A stretch of DNA of 64,000 nucleotides from Halieaceae bacterium (GTDB lineage Bacteria; Pseudomonadota; Gammaproteobacteria; Pseudomonadales; Halieaceae). Within the stretch, counting starts at the first letter, position 1, and every line of letters starts with the position of its first letter. Positions 1 to 9,689 of this stretch are shown piece after piece. The position numbers and the translations under genes were made by a program. The stretch spans positions 34,606 to 98,605 of the forward strand of contig CABYND010000006.1 of assembly GCA_902520195.1 (NCBI GenBank), given 5' to 3'. Under the pieces are notes generated by a model, which worked only from the letters and a program-made list of their open reading frames with translations, was not told the origin of the DNA and ran no database searches.

Positions 1-750
1 TGCGCCCGGAGCGGTGCCCACTGAAAATACAGCGCCTGATGCGATGATCTTTAAAAAATCTGCGCCGGCGGCAATGGCGGCCTCAGCACGAGCCGCAAAT
101 TGCTCAGGCGTGCTGGCAATGCCCTGTTGGGACTCGGCCGGAATGTCCTCGACTGGAATCTCCGGGAAGGTCAGATCACCGCCGCCGCCCGGAATCGTCA
201 AGTAGGGGCCTGCTGTGTGAATGCGCGGTCCGGGTGCCTGGCCCTTCTCGATCAGTTCGCGCGCTCGATACACCGTATCAGGGAACCAAGCACCCACATG
301 GCGCACGGTGGTGAAGCCGGTTAACAATGTTGTTTTCGCGTTATCCAGAATCAGCTGCAGGGTTTCGTCGGCGGTGCGCCGCGCGTAAACACTGTAATCC
401 ACAGAATCTTCAGGATTGCCGTCAAAGTGCACGTGGGTGTTGATCAGACCCGGCAGGCAAGTAAATTCGGTCAGGTCATGGATAACTGTCTGATTCGTGA
501 GGGGTGGCGGGGGACCCGGGTCGTAGATGTGGACAATACGCGCACCTCGGATATGGATCGACTGATTCAACCGTGGGTTATCAGACAACCCGTCGATCAG
601 ACTACCACAGTGGACGATGACGTCAGTCGGCTGCGCACTGGAGGCCTGTTGCGGGTTTTCAGGCCCCGATGATTGTCCGCAGGCACTGAGGAGGGCGCAC
701 GCGGCATAGGTGAGATACCGAGAGAAATGCGATTGGGCGGAGCCGCTCAT
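1..750 (-). CDS. Amidohydrolase-family lipoprotein (C-terminus cut by window edge)
   Basis: Open reading frame from ATG at 750 that stays open to base 1, so only the first 250 residues are present. The N-terminus is a lipoprotein signal with lipobox LSAC and lipidation Cys24. Residues about 40-110 form the small beta-sandwich plus first strand of a metal-dependent amidohydrolase, ending in PGLINTHVHFD with the HxH metal-binding pair at His106/His108. The family hydrolyses amide, ester or C-N bonds with one or two metal ions; many exported members act on dipeptides or imides. The substrate cannot be told. It is followed on the same strand, upstream of its start, by an MFS transporter gene ending at 776, so the two may be co-transcribed. 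Confidence 0.8.
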   Translation of the reverse strand, partial: MSGSAQSHFSRYLTYAACALLSACGQSSGPENPQQASSAQPTDVIVHCGSLIDGLSDNPRLNQSIHIRGARIVHIYDPGPPPPLTNQTVIHDLTEFTCLPGLINTHVHFDGNPEDSVDYSVYARRTADETLQLILDNAKTTLLTGFTTVRHVGAWFPDTVYRARELIEKGQAPGPRIHTAGPYLTIPGGGGDLTFPEIPVEDIPAESQQGIASTPEQFAARAEAAIAAGADFLKIIASGAVFSVGTAPGA

Positions 751-775
751 GTTGGAGGTTTCTGACTCCACGGCA

Positions 776-1945
776 CTAGGTGGCAGGCTGGTGACGATAT
801 CTTAAGTAAATCAGTGTGTAGATCAGTAATGCGGCTGCTGAGGCCATTGCGCACAGGACAAAGACGCCATCAAAACCCCAGCCCCGCTCGAGCATAAGAG
901 AAGCGGCAAAGGGACCTACCGTTTGTCCCAGCCCCTGGGCGCCGGGGATAAAGGCGGCGGCGCTGCCCGAGCGATCGGCGACCGACACGCCGCCCATCTG
1001 GTAGACATCAATAAAGATCCAGAGGAAGTTAAACATGGCTACGCTGAAGACGAACACCGCTGCGGTGAAATTAAAAGCCAGCAGCCCTACAGCCAGCGCC
1101 ATGAGCACAAAGGTGAACAAAAGCGGTCGATCGTAATCAAATTTCTTCAGCACCCACATTGCGGTGAAACAGCCGCCAAAAGATAACAGCACACACCAGG
1201 CAATGACTTGAGCGGCCCAATTGCCATCCAACCCGGCCGCCTCGGCGGCGAGCTCAATGTTGGACCAATAAGCACCAATATTGATGTACGCGATGACGAT
1301 CGCGCCAATCCCCACCCATGCGAGCAGCGTCGGTCGTTGCGCCCCTGTGGGAGTATTTTGAGCGGCAGTGGGCGGATGTGTCGTGGGGATGAGTCGCACG
1401 AAAGGAAGCGTGACCACGTAGGTGGCGATAAAGAAGAGGTAGATGCCGTTCATCGACAAGTGCGGTATCAACTGCAGTTCCAAAAACTGCGAGATGGCGA
1501 AGGCCAAGAGCATCCAGTTAAACGCCTCTCGTGGCTTGGAGTGCGCACCCAAACCTGCCACTGCGACCGCGGTGTAGAAACCGGCGCCCAGCCCTGCGAC
1601 AAATCGCAAGACCAGCGTCGTCTCGTAATCGACGTACTGGGTGCACAGCCCGTTCGCAACAATAGACAGCGCAATGCCGAGGTAGGTGAGGGTCCGTCGG
1701 TTCCATGAGCGAATCAGGAAGCTGGTCAACACTGCACCGATGAAAAGCCCCAACAGGTCTGAGGAGGCCACGCGATTGACCTCAACCTCACTAAAGCCAA
1801 GCTGATCGACCCAGGCACCGTTGATCGCCGGTAGCGCCACCAGGACGCTGTAACCCACCAGCGTCATAAAGAGGCTCAGCAGGAATGGCCCTCTAGCGTC
1901 AAACGGATTGGCTTGGCTCGATGTGGCGGCAGCGGAATCGGTCAC
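776..1945 (-). CDS. MFS transporter
   Basis: A 389-residue integral inner-membrane protein with about 12 hydrophobic segments, beginning near residue 20 (LLSLFMTLVGYSVLVALP) and ending in a short basic tail. GTG at 1945 is chosen over an upstream in-frame start at 2020 because a GGGAG ribosome-binding site lies 6 bases before it and the extra N-terminus is arginine-rich, non-conserved-looking sequence. Major facilitator proteins use ion gradients to move small solutes; the direction and substrate are unknown here. The next gene downstream on the same strand is the lipoprotein amidohydrolase, only 25 bases away, which suggests uptake or export of that enzyme's substrate or product. Confidence 0.85.
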   Translation of the reverse strand: MTDSAAATSSQANPFDARGPFLLSLFMTLVGYSVLVALPAINGAWVDQLGFSEVEVNRVASSDLLGLFIGAVLTSFLIRSWNRRTLTYLGIALSIVANGLCTQYVDYETTLVLRFVAGLGAGFYTAVAVAGLGAHSKPREAFNWMLLAFAISQFLELQLIPHLSMNGIYLFFIATYVVTLPFVRLIPTTHPPTAAQNTPTGAQRPTLLAWVGIGAIVIAYINIGAYWSNIELAAEAAGLDGNWAAQVIAWCVLLSFGGCFTAMWVLKKFDYDRPLLFTFVLMALAVGLLAFNFTAAVFVFSVAMFNFLWIFIDVYQMGGVSVADRSGSAAAFIPGAQGLGQTVGPFAASLMLERGWGFDGVFVLCAMASAAALLIYTLIYLRYRHQPAT

Positions 1946-2105
1946 AGAAAACTCCCGTGGTGCGTGTACCCGCAACGCGCGGGCGCGGCCTACTCTCGCA
2001 CCCGTTTGCGCGCAACGCAACGGTTGTTAATGTGAGGGGCGCGAGAATCTGGCACACTTTCTCCGCATTTTGTGAGCTGTATGCCTGTTGTTCGAGACTG
2101 AATGG

Positions 2106-4100
2106 ATGAATGACCAAAGCCCAAGAGCTGTCTTTGAGCGCGCCGTGTCGCTTCTCAAAGGGGGCGCCCGGCAGGAAGCGGAATCTCTATGCCGCGATAT
2201 GCTTGAGCGAGACCCGGGAGATATTAATTTTGTCTCTCTGCTGGGCTCCATCCTAGCCACGCGCGGTGCACAAGAGGAAGCTGTAGATTTATTGAGTCGC
2301 GCTGTGAAGGCTGCCCCCGGGCACGCCAAGGCGCGCGAGGATTTAGGCACGCTGTTATTGAACCTGGATCGGGTAGAGGAGGCGCTCCCGCACCTCGAGC
2401 GCGCTCAGGAACTTCGACCACCTCATGCTCCACTCAAGAGCAAGCTGAGTGCTGCTTATCAGCGATTGGGGCGGTCTGACGAGGCACAACGACTCCGCAA
2501 TGAAGCCGCCTCGCTATCGCCGACGCAGGCCAAGCTGGATGAAGCCACGCGTCTTTTTGTTAAAGGGCAGTTCAGAGAGTCGGAAAAGCTCGCTCAGGAG
2601 CTGGTCCGTGAAAATCCCCACGACGTCAACGCAGCATTGCTTCTGGCAAGATTAGCGATGATGGCGAACTGCTATGAGGATGCGCGCGAAATTCTGGAGC
2701 GGATCGTGGAAAAGCAGCCACGATTCATCGCTGCCTGGCACGATCTAGGTACCGTGCTTAAAGAATGTCATGAGTACGAGGAAGCAGTTGCGGTTCTGGA
2801 AAAAGCGCTGACGCTCGAGCCCGAGAACGCGCTGACACATTATTACCACGGCGCGGCGCTGGCGATGGCTGCCAGACCCGCAGAGGCCGTCGAATCCTAC
2901 GAGAAGGCCGTCGGTATTGATCCCGAGCTACCGGGCGCTCACATTGGGCTGGGCCATGTCCTGAAGACAGTGGGCGACCAGGAGGGTGGTATTGCCGCCT
3001 ATCGTCGCGCCATCGACTTGCGACCCAACTTTGGTGAGACTTACTACAGCCTTGCCAACTTGAAGACGTTCCGTTTTACAGAACAGGATGTCGACGCAAT
3101 GAGCCAGCGCCTGGCTAATGATTCGCTGCCCGTTGAGTGCCGCGTCCATTTTGCTTTTTCGTTAGGCAAAGCCTTTGAAGATCAGAAAGACTACGATCGA
3201 GCGTTTGAACATTACGCTCTCGCCAATCAGTTGCATCGTGACACGATTGCCTATGATCCGGTACAAACGGGTGTGGCCCACGAGAGGATGCGCGAGGTTT
3301 TCAGCGCCGACTATTTCGCTAGTCGAGGCGCCGAATCAGGATGCCAAAGCGCTGATCCTATCTTTATCGTCGGCTTGCCGCGATCCGGCTCGACACTGCT
3401 CGAGCAGATCTTGGCCAGCCACTCGCTGGTCGATGGCACCAGCGAATTACCCGATATTTCCATGATTGCTCAAGGCCTGACACAACCCCGATCAGGGCAG
3501 GCGTTTCCCCGCTGTATGCCTGATCTAAGCGACGACGCAGTCAGAGGGCTGGGTGAGCAATACCTAGACCAAACAGGGCGTCATCGCGCCTCAGCGCCTT
3601 TTTTTACCGACAAGATGCCGAACAACTTTGCCTACGTAGGGTTCATCAAGGCCATTCTGCCCAATGCCAAGATCATTGATGCCCGCCGGCACCCCATGGA
3701 TAGTTGCTTTGGTTGCTTCAAGCAGCACTTTGCCAAAGGGCAAACCTTTACCTACGACCTGTTTGAACTGGGCGAGTTCTATCTCGAGTACTGTGAACTC
3801 ATGGACCACTGGAATGCTGTGTTACCGGGAGCTGTGCTCCACGTGCAGTACGAAGAGGTTGTTGCTGACCTCGACACGCAGGTCCGTAGGATTCTCGACT
3901 TTTGCGGTCTGCCTTTTGAGGAGAGCTGCGTGAACTTCCACGAAACCGAGCGCGCCGTGAGGACAGCAAGTTCCGAGCAGGTGCGCCAACCGATTTATTC
4001 GGGGTCCGTGCAGACCTGGAAGCATTACGGCGAACATCTTGATGGCTTGAGAGAGATTCTGGAGCCTGTTTTCCCTGAGTTGCCGGCATCTCAAGCATGA
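2106..4100 (+). CDS. TPR-repeat sulfotransferase
   Basis: 664 residues from ATG 2106 (a TTG at 2088 in the same frame is an alternative; neither has a strong ribosome-binding site). The first ~330 residues are tetratricopeptide repeats. Residues ~418-664 are a sulfotransferase domain with the PAPS 5'-phosphosulfate loop PIFIVGLPRSGSTLLEQI, the later FFTDKMPNNF segment and the 3'-phosphate region ARRHPMDSCFGCF. The architecture (TPR plus Sulfotransfer_3-like) is common in marine proteobacteria and is thought to sulfate proteins or glycans; the acceptor is unknown. It is translationally coupled (ATGA overlap) to the following propeller-like protein. A second TPR-sulfotransferase lies at 48192-50402, but its TPR part is a different subfamily. 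Confidence 0.85.
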   Translation: MNDQSPRAVFERAVSLLKGGARQEAESLCRDMLERDPGDINFVSLLGSILATRGAQEEAVDLLSRAVKAAPGHAKAREDLGTLLLNLDRVEEALPHLERAQELRPPHAPLKSKLSAAYQRLGRSDEAQRLRNEAASLSPTQAKLDEATRLFVKGQFRESEKLAQELVRENPHDVNAALLLARLAMMANCYEDAREILERIVEKQPRFIAAWHDLGTVLKECHEYEEAVAVLEKALTLEPENALTHYYHGAALAMAARPAEAVESYEKAVGIDPELPGAHIGLGHVLKTVGDQEGGIAAYRRAIDLRPNFGETYYSLANLKTFRFTEQDVDAMSQRLANDSLPVECRVHFAFSLGKAFEDQKDYDRAFEHYALANQLHRDTIAYDPVQTGVAHERMREVFSADYFASRGAESGCQSADPIFIVGLPRSGSTLLEQILASHSLVDGTSELPDISMIAQGLTQPRSGQAFPRCMPDLSDDAVRGLGEQYLDQTGRHRASAPFFTDKMPNNFAYVGFIKAILPNAKIIDARRHPMDSCFGCFKQHFAKGQTFTYDLFELGEFYLEYCELMDHWNAVLPGAVLHVQYEEVVADLDTQVRRILDFCGLPFEESCVNFHETERAVRTASSEQVRQPIYSGSVQTWKHYGEHLDGLREILEPVFPELPASQA

Positions 4101-5038
4101 CGCTCCAGTTACCCAAACTGGTTGCGACCTCGGTAGTGAGAGGATCCGAGAAAGGACAAAGTCATGGAGGGGTGTACCTCATCGATTTTGCCGAACAGCG
4201 GGTCGAGCAGAAGATTGACTGGAATACGGGCGATATTGATTTTGCCGGCCGCGGTTGGGATCGAGGGCTTCGCGGAATCGAATTCACAGGCGATGCGATT
4301 TGGATTGCAGCTAGCGATGAACTGTTTTGCTATTCGCCTGATTTCCAATTGATAGATTCCTACCGCAACGACTATTTGCGTCACTGTCACGAAATCTGCC
4401 GTCGGGATAATTTGCTATTTCTCACCTCTACCGGCTTCGATTCGCTTCTGGCGTTCGATCTGAATCAGCGTGCATTTGTCTGGGGCCTTTATCTCTCAAA
4501 GAACGGGCAAGACTGGGTAGGGCAGGCGTTTGACCCCAGAACCCGGGGCGGCCCAGCATTCGTCAATTCCTATCACCTGAATATGGTGCGGGTGGATCAG
4601 GATGGAGTGTCTTTCAGCGGACTTAACACACAGGCGCTGCTCGCCTTGTCGTCTGATCTGTCGGTGTCCGAGATCTGCAGCCTTCCCAGAGGTTGTCATA
4701 ACGCCATGTCGCATCAGGAGGGGATTCTCTTAAATGACACGGCTGCGGATGTCGTCCGCTATGTGCCGCGTTCAGCAGATCAAGTCGCCGTGCCCGTACC
4801 GACCTTCCACGTTGAAGAGTTGGAGTTCAAGGGCGTCGACGATTCGCGCATCGCAAGACAGGGATTTGGCCGAGGGCTCTGTGTGATCAATGATCGTTTG
4901 ATTGCGGCGGGATCCTCTCCGTCGACAGTGTCCATCATTGATATCGCGGCAGGAAAGCGCCTTACGGCGGTTAATCTGACCATGGATATTCGCAACGCGA
5001 TCCATGGGCTGGAATGCTGGCCTGCAAACTGGGGTTAG
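4097..5038 (+). CDS. Beta-propeller-like protein, TIGR03032/DUF4915-like
   Basis: 313 residues without a signal peptide, so probably cytoplasmic. The sequence is made of repeated short strands with blade-like motifs (LFLTSTGFDSLLAFDL at ~115, SYHLNMVRV at ~155), resembling the TIGR03032/DUF4915 family; this assignment is from motif memory only. Its ATG overlaps the stop of the TPR-sulfotransferase gene (ATGA), so the two proteins are made together and may work as a pair, for example with the propeller binding the substrate to be sulfated. That role is inference. A terminator follows 30 bases after the stop. Confidence 0.65.
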   Translation: MTLQLPKLVATSVVRGSEKGQSHGGVYLIDFAEQRVEQKIDWNTGDIDFAGRGWDRGLRGIEFTGDAIWIAASDELFCYSPDFQLIDSYRNDYLRHCHEICRRDNLLFLTSTGFDSLLAFDLNQRAFVWGLYLSKNGQDWVGQAFDPRTRGGPAFVNSYHLNMVRVDQDGVSFSGLNTQALLALSSDLSVSEICSLPRGCHNAMSHQEGILLNDTAADVVRYVPRSADQVAVPVPTFHVEELEFKGVDDSRIARQGFGRGLCVINDRLIAAGSSPSTVSIIDIAAGKRLTAVNLTMDIRNAIHGLECWPANWG

Positions 5039-5068
5039 CGACGCAATCGTCAGTGGCCCAACAAAAAA

Positions 5069-5090
5069 GGGCGCCGAAGCGCCCTTTTTT
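5069..5090. terminator. Bidirectional intrinsic terminator
   Basis: GGGCGC (5069-5074), tetraloop CGAA, GCGCCC (5079-5084), then six T. A run of A precedes the left arm, so the hairpin has a U-tract on both strands and can end both the TPR-sulfotransferase/propeller operon (+) and the convergent TonB receptor gene (-). Confidence 0.9.
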
Positions 5091-5105
5091 ATTTGCAAGC
5101 TGACC

Positions 5106-7520
5106 TCAGAAGTAGTGCCTGATCGACAGCGCGTAGTTGCGAGGTCTGATGACGGCCGAGCTGTTTCGGCCCCAAACGGTATCGAAATCAGTTGTATCCT
5201 CGTACGTAATCCCTCGTTCGTCGGAGATGTTGTTGAAGCGCAGCTGCGCTGACCAGTCGCCTTTCTCCCAGGTGATGACTGCGTCGGTGATGTCATAGTC
5301 GCCTTGAGTCAGACGCGGCGAAGTGAAACCGTCCGTCAGCTGATTCAACGACTCGCCCACATGGCTGTGCTGGATGCGAATTCCAGCAAGACCGCCAAAG
5401 GCATTCATACCTGAATATTCGGCGTAGAGGTAGAAGCTGTTGTCAGCAAACAGAGGTAGCGCAGATTGCTGAGCAAGCCCCGATGGCACCTTCCCGCCTG
5501 GTACGCGAGGGTCATCGTACTCCTGTGCGGCGTTGACGTAAGCATCCTGAATATCGGTCATATTGAAGCCGATTTCGAAGTTTTCACTGAGCAACGCCTT
5601 GAGTTCCAGATCATACCCATCTACCTCTGCGTCGCCGACGTTACCTACCACAATTTGGAAGGGAATGTTTTGATAGGCGCCATTACTCAAACTGCCTAAC
5701 TGATTACTGGGGTCAGTCACTTCGATCTGCATGTCTTTCCACTTCATGGTGTAGTAGACCGCGTTGAAAATAACGCGCCCGTCAAGGAATGTGGATTTCA
5801 GACCGAATTCGGTGTTCTCCAGAATGTCAGATTCGTATACCACTGGCAGGGTCGGACCGAATTTGCCGTTGCCGCCAATGTCTAGGCCCCGACCACGGTT
5901 GGTGCCACCCACCCGATAACCCTCCGAGTACACGCCATAAACCATTACGTCATCAGTGATTTGAAGTTCCAGGCCGTACTTTGGAATAAATCCATCGTCG
6001 GTCGCTTCGCGGTTCGGTAGCTGTCGATCTGTCCGTGCATCCGGTCGTTCAACGGTATAGCTAAGTTCTCTCTCGACGTCGTACCAGCGGCCGCCCAGCA
6101 GCGCAGTCAGCCGATCCTCAATGATTTCAACGTCGATTTCTCCGAATACCGCTTTGTCGGTTCTATCGGTACCCTGATATGAGTTCCACCACACGTCGGT
6201 GGGTGCGATGCCGGGATAGTAATAACTCCAGGCTTCGAAGGCCGGCGAATTACGATAGCCGTCTTCGTAGGTATAAAAATCCCAGAACTCCTCCGACTCC
6301 TGCCAGAAGGCGCCCAGTGTCCAATCAATGCGATCTGTACTACCGGTCAACCTGAGCTCTTGCGTGAAACTCTCATTATTTTGCTCATTGGTCAGATATC
6401 CGGTGGGATCAAGGCCAAAGTCGTAAGTGGCGTAGCCGTAATAAATGCCGAATGAGTAGTGGAAGTACGCCGCATAGGACTGCGTGTCATTGGAGTAGAA
6501 CATGTCGCGGTCGTAGTACGACGTCGCAGATACCAGTTGCGCAAAACCTAGATCGCCTTCAATGATCAAACTCGTCTGCGTCCATTCGTCAGTTCGGATC
6601 TCTTTGTTGAACTTGATCGTTTGGAGATCACCCACGCTGGGGTCATAGTCGTTGTATCCGTCCGATTCAACGTCTTGGTAATTGAGCGTGCCAGTGACGG
6701 TCCAGTTGTCATTGACCAGCCAGCGGATAGAGGCTCGCGCTCCCATCCAATCTGTTTCGTTGATATCGTCTGAGACGGCGCTCGCGTTGGTTGCGCCGCC
6801 GCCCAAGCCCGCCAGGCCCGGGAAGCCGACACCCGCATCAACAGTCGTGCCCAACACGTTGTCGATAAAGCCTGCATCACTTGCGCTGAAGCCGGCCAAA
6901 CGGATGGCCACGGTGTCGCTCAGTGGAATGTTAACCATGCCATCGACTTCGTAGCCTGTGCCGCCGTCGCTGGTGTTAGAGATACCGGCACCAATGTTGG
7001 CGTCAAAGGCGCTGGGGTCGGGTTTGTTGGTGATGACTCTCACCGCGCCACTTTGAGACGACGCGCCATACAGGGTGGACTGCGGCCCCGCGAGTGCTTC
7101 GATTCGTGCGAGATCTACGGGATAAATATCGGGCGCAGCGGAGGTCAGTGACATCGGCTGTTCGTCTAGATAAATCGCGGCAGTCGGATCGACGAGGAAG
7201 CCGCCACCGTCACTGACGCCGCGGAAGACGATCGTATTTTGGCCTGGGACCGTGGTTTGCACATTCAAGCCAGCAACTTGTCGAGAAAAATCTTCGAGCG
7301 TTGTGATGCCTTGCTTTTGCAGGTCTTCGCCGGAAATGGACTGCACCATCATCGGGATGTCTTGCGATGATTCCGCGCGCTGACGGGCGGTGACCACGAC
7401 TTCTTCAAGCTCGGCGCTCCAGCTTAAACCGGCGCCACCGGCGCCGATCGCCGCGGCAACACCCGCGACAATGGTTTTACGGTGGAATGCGGTGGGACGT
7501 GCTTTGTACTGATTTGACAC
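5106..7520 (-). CDS. TonB-dependent outer-membrane receptor
   Basis: 804 residues from GTG 7520, chosen because GGAGGAG stands six bases upstream; an in-frame ATG at 7589 would add 23 residues before the signal. An exported N-terminus (KTIVAGVAAAIGAG...SWSA) is followed by a TonB-box-like EEVVVTARQ and a plug domain (~40-180, with VFRGVSDGG). The rest is a 22-strand-type barrel with repeated aromatic/acidic strands, ending in Phe (IRHYF), as outer-membrane beta-barrels do. It imports a large or scarce ligand with energy from TonB-ExbBD; the sequence does not reveal whether this is a siderophore, a vitamin or an oligomer. Next to it, divergently, is a LysE-type exporter. No ferric or Fur-box signal was seen upstream. 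Confidence 0.92.
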   Translation of the reverse strand: MSNQYKARPTAFHRKTIVAGVAAAIGAGGAGLSWSAELEEVVVTARQRAESSQDIPMMVQSISGEDLQKQGITTLEDFSRQVAGLNVQTTVPGQNTIVFRGVSDGGGFLVDPTAAIYLDEQPMSLTSAAPDIYPVDLARIEALAGPQSTLYGASSQSGAVRVITNKPDPSAFDANIGAGISNTSDGGTGYEVDGMVNIPLSDTVAIRLAGFSASDAGFIDNVLGTTVDAGVGFPGLAGLGGGATNASAVSDDINETDWMGARASIRWLVNDNWTVTGTLNYQDVESDGYNDYDPSVGDLQTIKFNKEIRTDEWTQTSLIIEGDLGFAQLVSATSYYDRDMFYSNDTQSYAAYFHYSFGIYYGYATYDFGLDPTGYLTNEQNNESFTQELRLTGSTDRIDWTLGAFWQESEEFWDFYTYEDGYRNSPAFEAWSYYYPGIAPTDVWWNSYQGTDRTDKAVFGEIDVEIIEDRLTALLGGRWYDVERELSYTVERPDARTDRQLPNREATDDGFIPKYGLELQITDDVMVYGVYSEGYRVGGTNRGRGLDIGGNGKFGPTLPVVYESDILENTEFGLKSTFLDGRVIFNAVYYTMKWKDMQIEVTDPSNQLGSLSNGAYQNIPFQIVVGNVGDAEVDGYDLELKALLSENFEIGFNMTDIQDAYVNAAQEYDDPRVPGGKVPSGLAQQSALPLFADNSFYLYAEYSGMNAFGGLAGIRIQHSHVGESLNQLTDGFTSPRLTQGDYDITDAVITWEKGDWSAQLRFNNISDERGITYEDTTDFDTVWGRNSSAVIRPRNYALSIRHYF

Positions 7521-7720
7521 AGCGTGCTCCTCCAGTACCCCGATTAAGGGGCGTTTGATAGCGGACGTTGATGGTTGCCAACGCACCACGAATTTTAGTT
7601 ATAAACAAAACAATTACCCTGTGAAGATATAGTACTTATGCGGTTTCGGCAACATGACCGGACATGGCTTATCGGACTGCGCCGGCCGACAATTCAGCCC
7701 GGAGAAGGAGGGCACTGGGA

Positions 7721-8344
7721 ATGACACTACTCACGTGGCTGTCGCTGGCACTGGTGTGTCTGCTGGGCGCGATGTCGCCCGGGCCCAGTCTTGCCATCGT
7801 GGTGCGTCACTCGGTCACCAGTGGCACCCGCGCCGGCGTCATCTGTGCGTTTGCGCACGGTTTTGGCATTTTCCTGTGGGCGGCGCTGATGGTCAGCGGA
7901 TTGGGTGCGCTGCTCTTGGCCCAGCCAACCTGGTTCGACGGTCTGCGTGTTCTGGGGGCCGGATTTCTGCTGTATCTCGGCTGCCGCGCGCTCATGGCGC
8001 AGCGCGGAATTGCCGCCGATACGGGTCAGGCGAAAAGCGGAGGCGGCGAAGCGGCAAGAGAAGGCCTTGTCATTGCGTTATCCAACCCAAAAGTCGCGGT
8101 TTTTTTTGCGGCGCTTTTCAGTCAGTTCATCCAGCCCGATGCCACGCTGAGCGTCCATCTCGTGATTGCGGCCACTGCAGCTGTGATTGATGCTCTCTGG
8201 TACACAGTGGTGGCCTTGCTGTTATCCCGACCGGCCTGGTCGGGCTATTTCACGCAGCATGGCAGCTTGTTGGACCGCACGTTTGGCGTGATACTCGTTG
8301 CGGTGTCGGCGGCGGTGCTGTGGTCGATCTGGCAGCCGCTCTGA
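7721..8344 (+). CDS. LysE/RhtB-family amino-acid exporter
   Basis: 207 residues, the usual length for this family, with about six hydrophobic helices and the typical early motif GAMSPGPSLAIVVRHSVTSG (about 15-35). The start is ATG 7721, preceded by AGGAGG about 10 bases upstream; the longer frame from 7664 is rejected. LysE/RhtB proteins export amino acids and derivatives such as homoserine lactone from the cytoplasm. It is followed 42 bases later by an MFS transporter on the same strand, so the two transporters may share a transcript. The substrate is not predictable. Confidence 0.88.
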   Translation: MTLLTWLSLALVCLLGAMSPGPSLAIVVRHSVTSGTRAGVICAFAHGFGIFLWAALMVSGLGALLLAQPTWFDGLRVLGAGFLLYLGCRALMAQRGIAADTGQAKSGGGEAAREGLVIALSNPKVAVFFAALFSQFIQPDATLSVHLVIAATAAVIDALWYTVVALLLSRPAWSGYFTQHGSLLDRTFGVILVAVSAAVLWSIWQPL

Positions 8345-8386
8345 TCCGAGGAGCAGGGTTCCAAAAACAATAAAAGAGGGGCAGCC

Positions 8387-9622
8387 GTGGCCGTACGCTG
8401 GCGCATCGCCATCCTTCTGGCGGTCATCACCACTATCAACTACATCGACCGGTCGGTATTTGGTGTGGTAGCACCCGTGGTGCGAGGTGAATTTGGCATC
8501 GGTGATGCCGATTATGGATTAATCACCAGCGGCTTTTTGTTGGCCTATGGCATTGGCCAGCTGATTGCGGGCCCACTGATCGACCGATTGGGTACCAAAC
8601 GGGCCTTCAGTCTTGCCGCCGTATTCTGGAGCGTGGCGACGATCCTGCATGCCTTGGGTCGCGGACTGTGGAGCTTTTTCGCGCTGCGAGTGATTCTGGG
8701 TATTGCTGAGGCGGCGAACTTTCCGGCAGCCAGTAAAGCGGTCGCCCAGTGGTTTCCTGCCAATGAGTGCTCGACCGCGGTGGCCATCTTTATGCTGGGG
8801 GCGGGCCTTGGCGCAATCATCACTCCGCCGCTCACGGTTTGGACAATGCAGTCTCTGGGTTGGCAATGGGCCTTTATCATCCCAGGCTCACTGGGACTGG
8901 TGTGGGTCATACTGTGGCAGCGCTGGTATCACGCGCTCGAGACACACCCGGCCATAGATCCCGCTGAGCAAGCCTTAATACTCGAGAATCGTTCCGGTCA
9001 GCAGAGCGAGGCTGGCTGGACTTCCTTGCTCTCGCATCGGGAATTCTGGGGCATTCTCATTGCCCGCGTGGTCAGTGATTTCCCGTTTTATTTCTTTTTG
9101 TTTTGGCTGCCCCAATACCTCATCGATATCAGAGGCTTTGATCTCAGGGCGATCGCGTTATTCGCCTGGTTGCCCTGGGTCGCCGCTGATCTCGGCGCGC
9201 TTGTCGGTGGCATGATGAGTTCATCTCTTGTGACCCGAGGGCACTCCATTGATCGCGCGCGCAAGACCGTGATCTGGTTGGGTGCTGTATTGGTCGCCGT
9301 TGCAGTGGTGCCCGCGAACTACACTCGGTCCAGTGCACTGGCGCTGGCTCTGATCTGTTTTGGCTTGTTCGCGATCCAAATCAAGGGTGCCGTGTTCTTT
9401 ACACTGCCCACTGATCTCTTTCCGGCTGACCGAGTCGCAACCGTGTGGGGCGTGTTCGGCGCGGTCGGGAGTCTGGGTGGAAGCCTGCTTGGACTGCTGG
9501 CAGGCTTCATGATTCAAGAGGCGGGCTATGAAAGCGTCTTTTTGCTTATCGCCAGCCTGCACCTGATCTCTGCGGTGCTGCTACAGATTTTCGTGCCGAG
9601 AATCGCCTTGGTCACTGAGTAA
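8387..9622 (+). CDS. MFS transporter, anion:cation symporter (ACS) type
   Basis: 411 residues, 12 predicted membrane helices. GTG start at 8387 with GAGGGG seven bases upstream. The N-terminus (TINYIDRSVFGVVAPVVRGE) and the following ADYGLITSGFLLAYGIGQ segment match the ACS group of the major facilitator superfamily (hexuronate, glucarate, phthalate-type transporters), which import organic anions with protons or sodium. A catabolic role is therefore likely, but no matching catabolic gene sits directly beside it. It converges on the E2 gene of the 2-oxoacid dehydrogenase set with 67 bases between. Confidence 0.85.
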   Translation: MAVRWRIAILLAVITTINYIDRSVFGVVAPVVRGEFGIGDADYGLITSGFLLAYGIGQLIAGPLIDRLGTKRAFSLAAVFWSVATILHALGRGLWSFFALRVILGIAEAANFPAASKAVAQWFPANECSTAVAIFMLGAGLGAIITPPLTVWTMQSLGWQWAFIIPGSLGLVWVILWQRWYHALETHPAIDPAEQALILENRSGQQSEAGWTSLLSHREFWGILIARVVSDFPFYFFLFWLPQYLIDIRGFDLRAIALFAWLPWVAADLGALVGGMMSSSLVTRGHSIDRARKTVIWLGAVLVAVAVVPANYTRSSALALALICFGLFAIQIKGAVFFTLPTDLFPADRVATVWGVFGAVGSLGGSLLGLLAGFMIQEAGYESVFLLIASLHLISAVLLQIFVPRIALVTE

Positions 9623-9689
9623 GCGGGTGTTCGCCGGAGTGAAGCGCCGCGGCTCTCCGCTCCAAAATATTTAGCTGAGAAGTGCCCGC

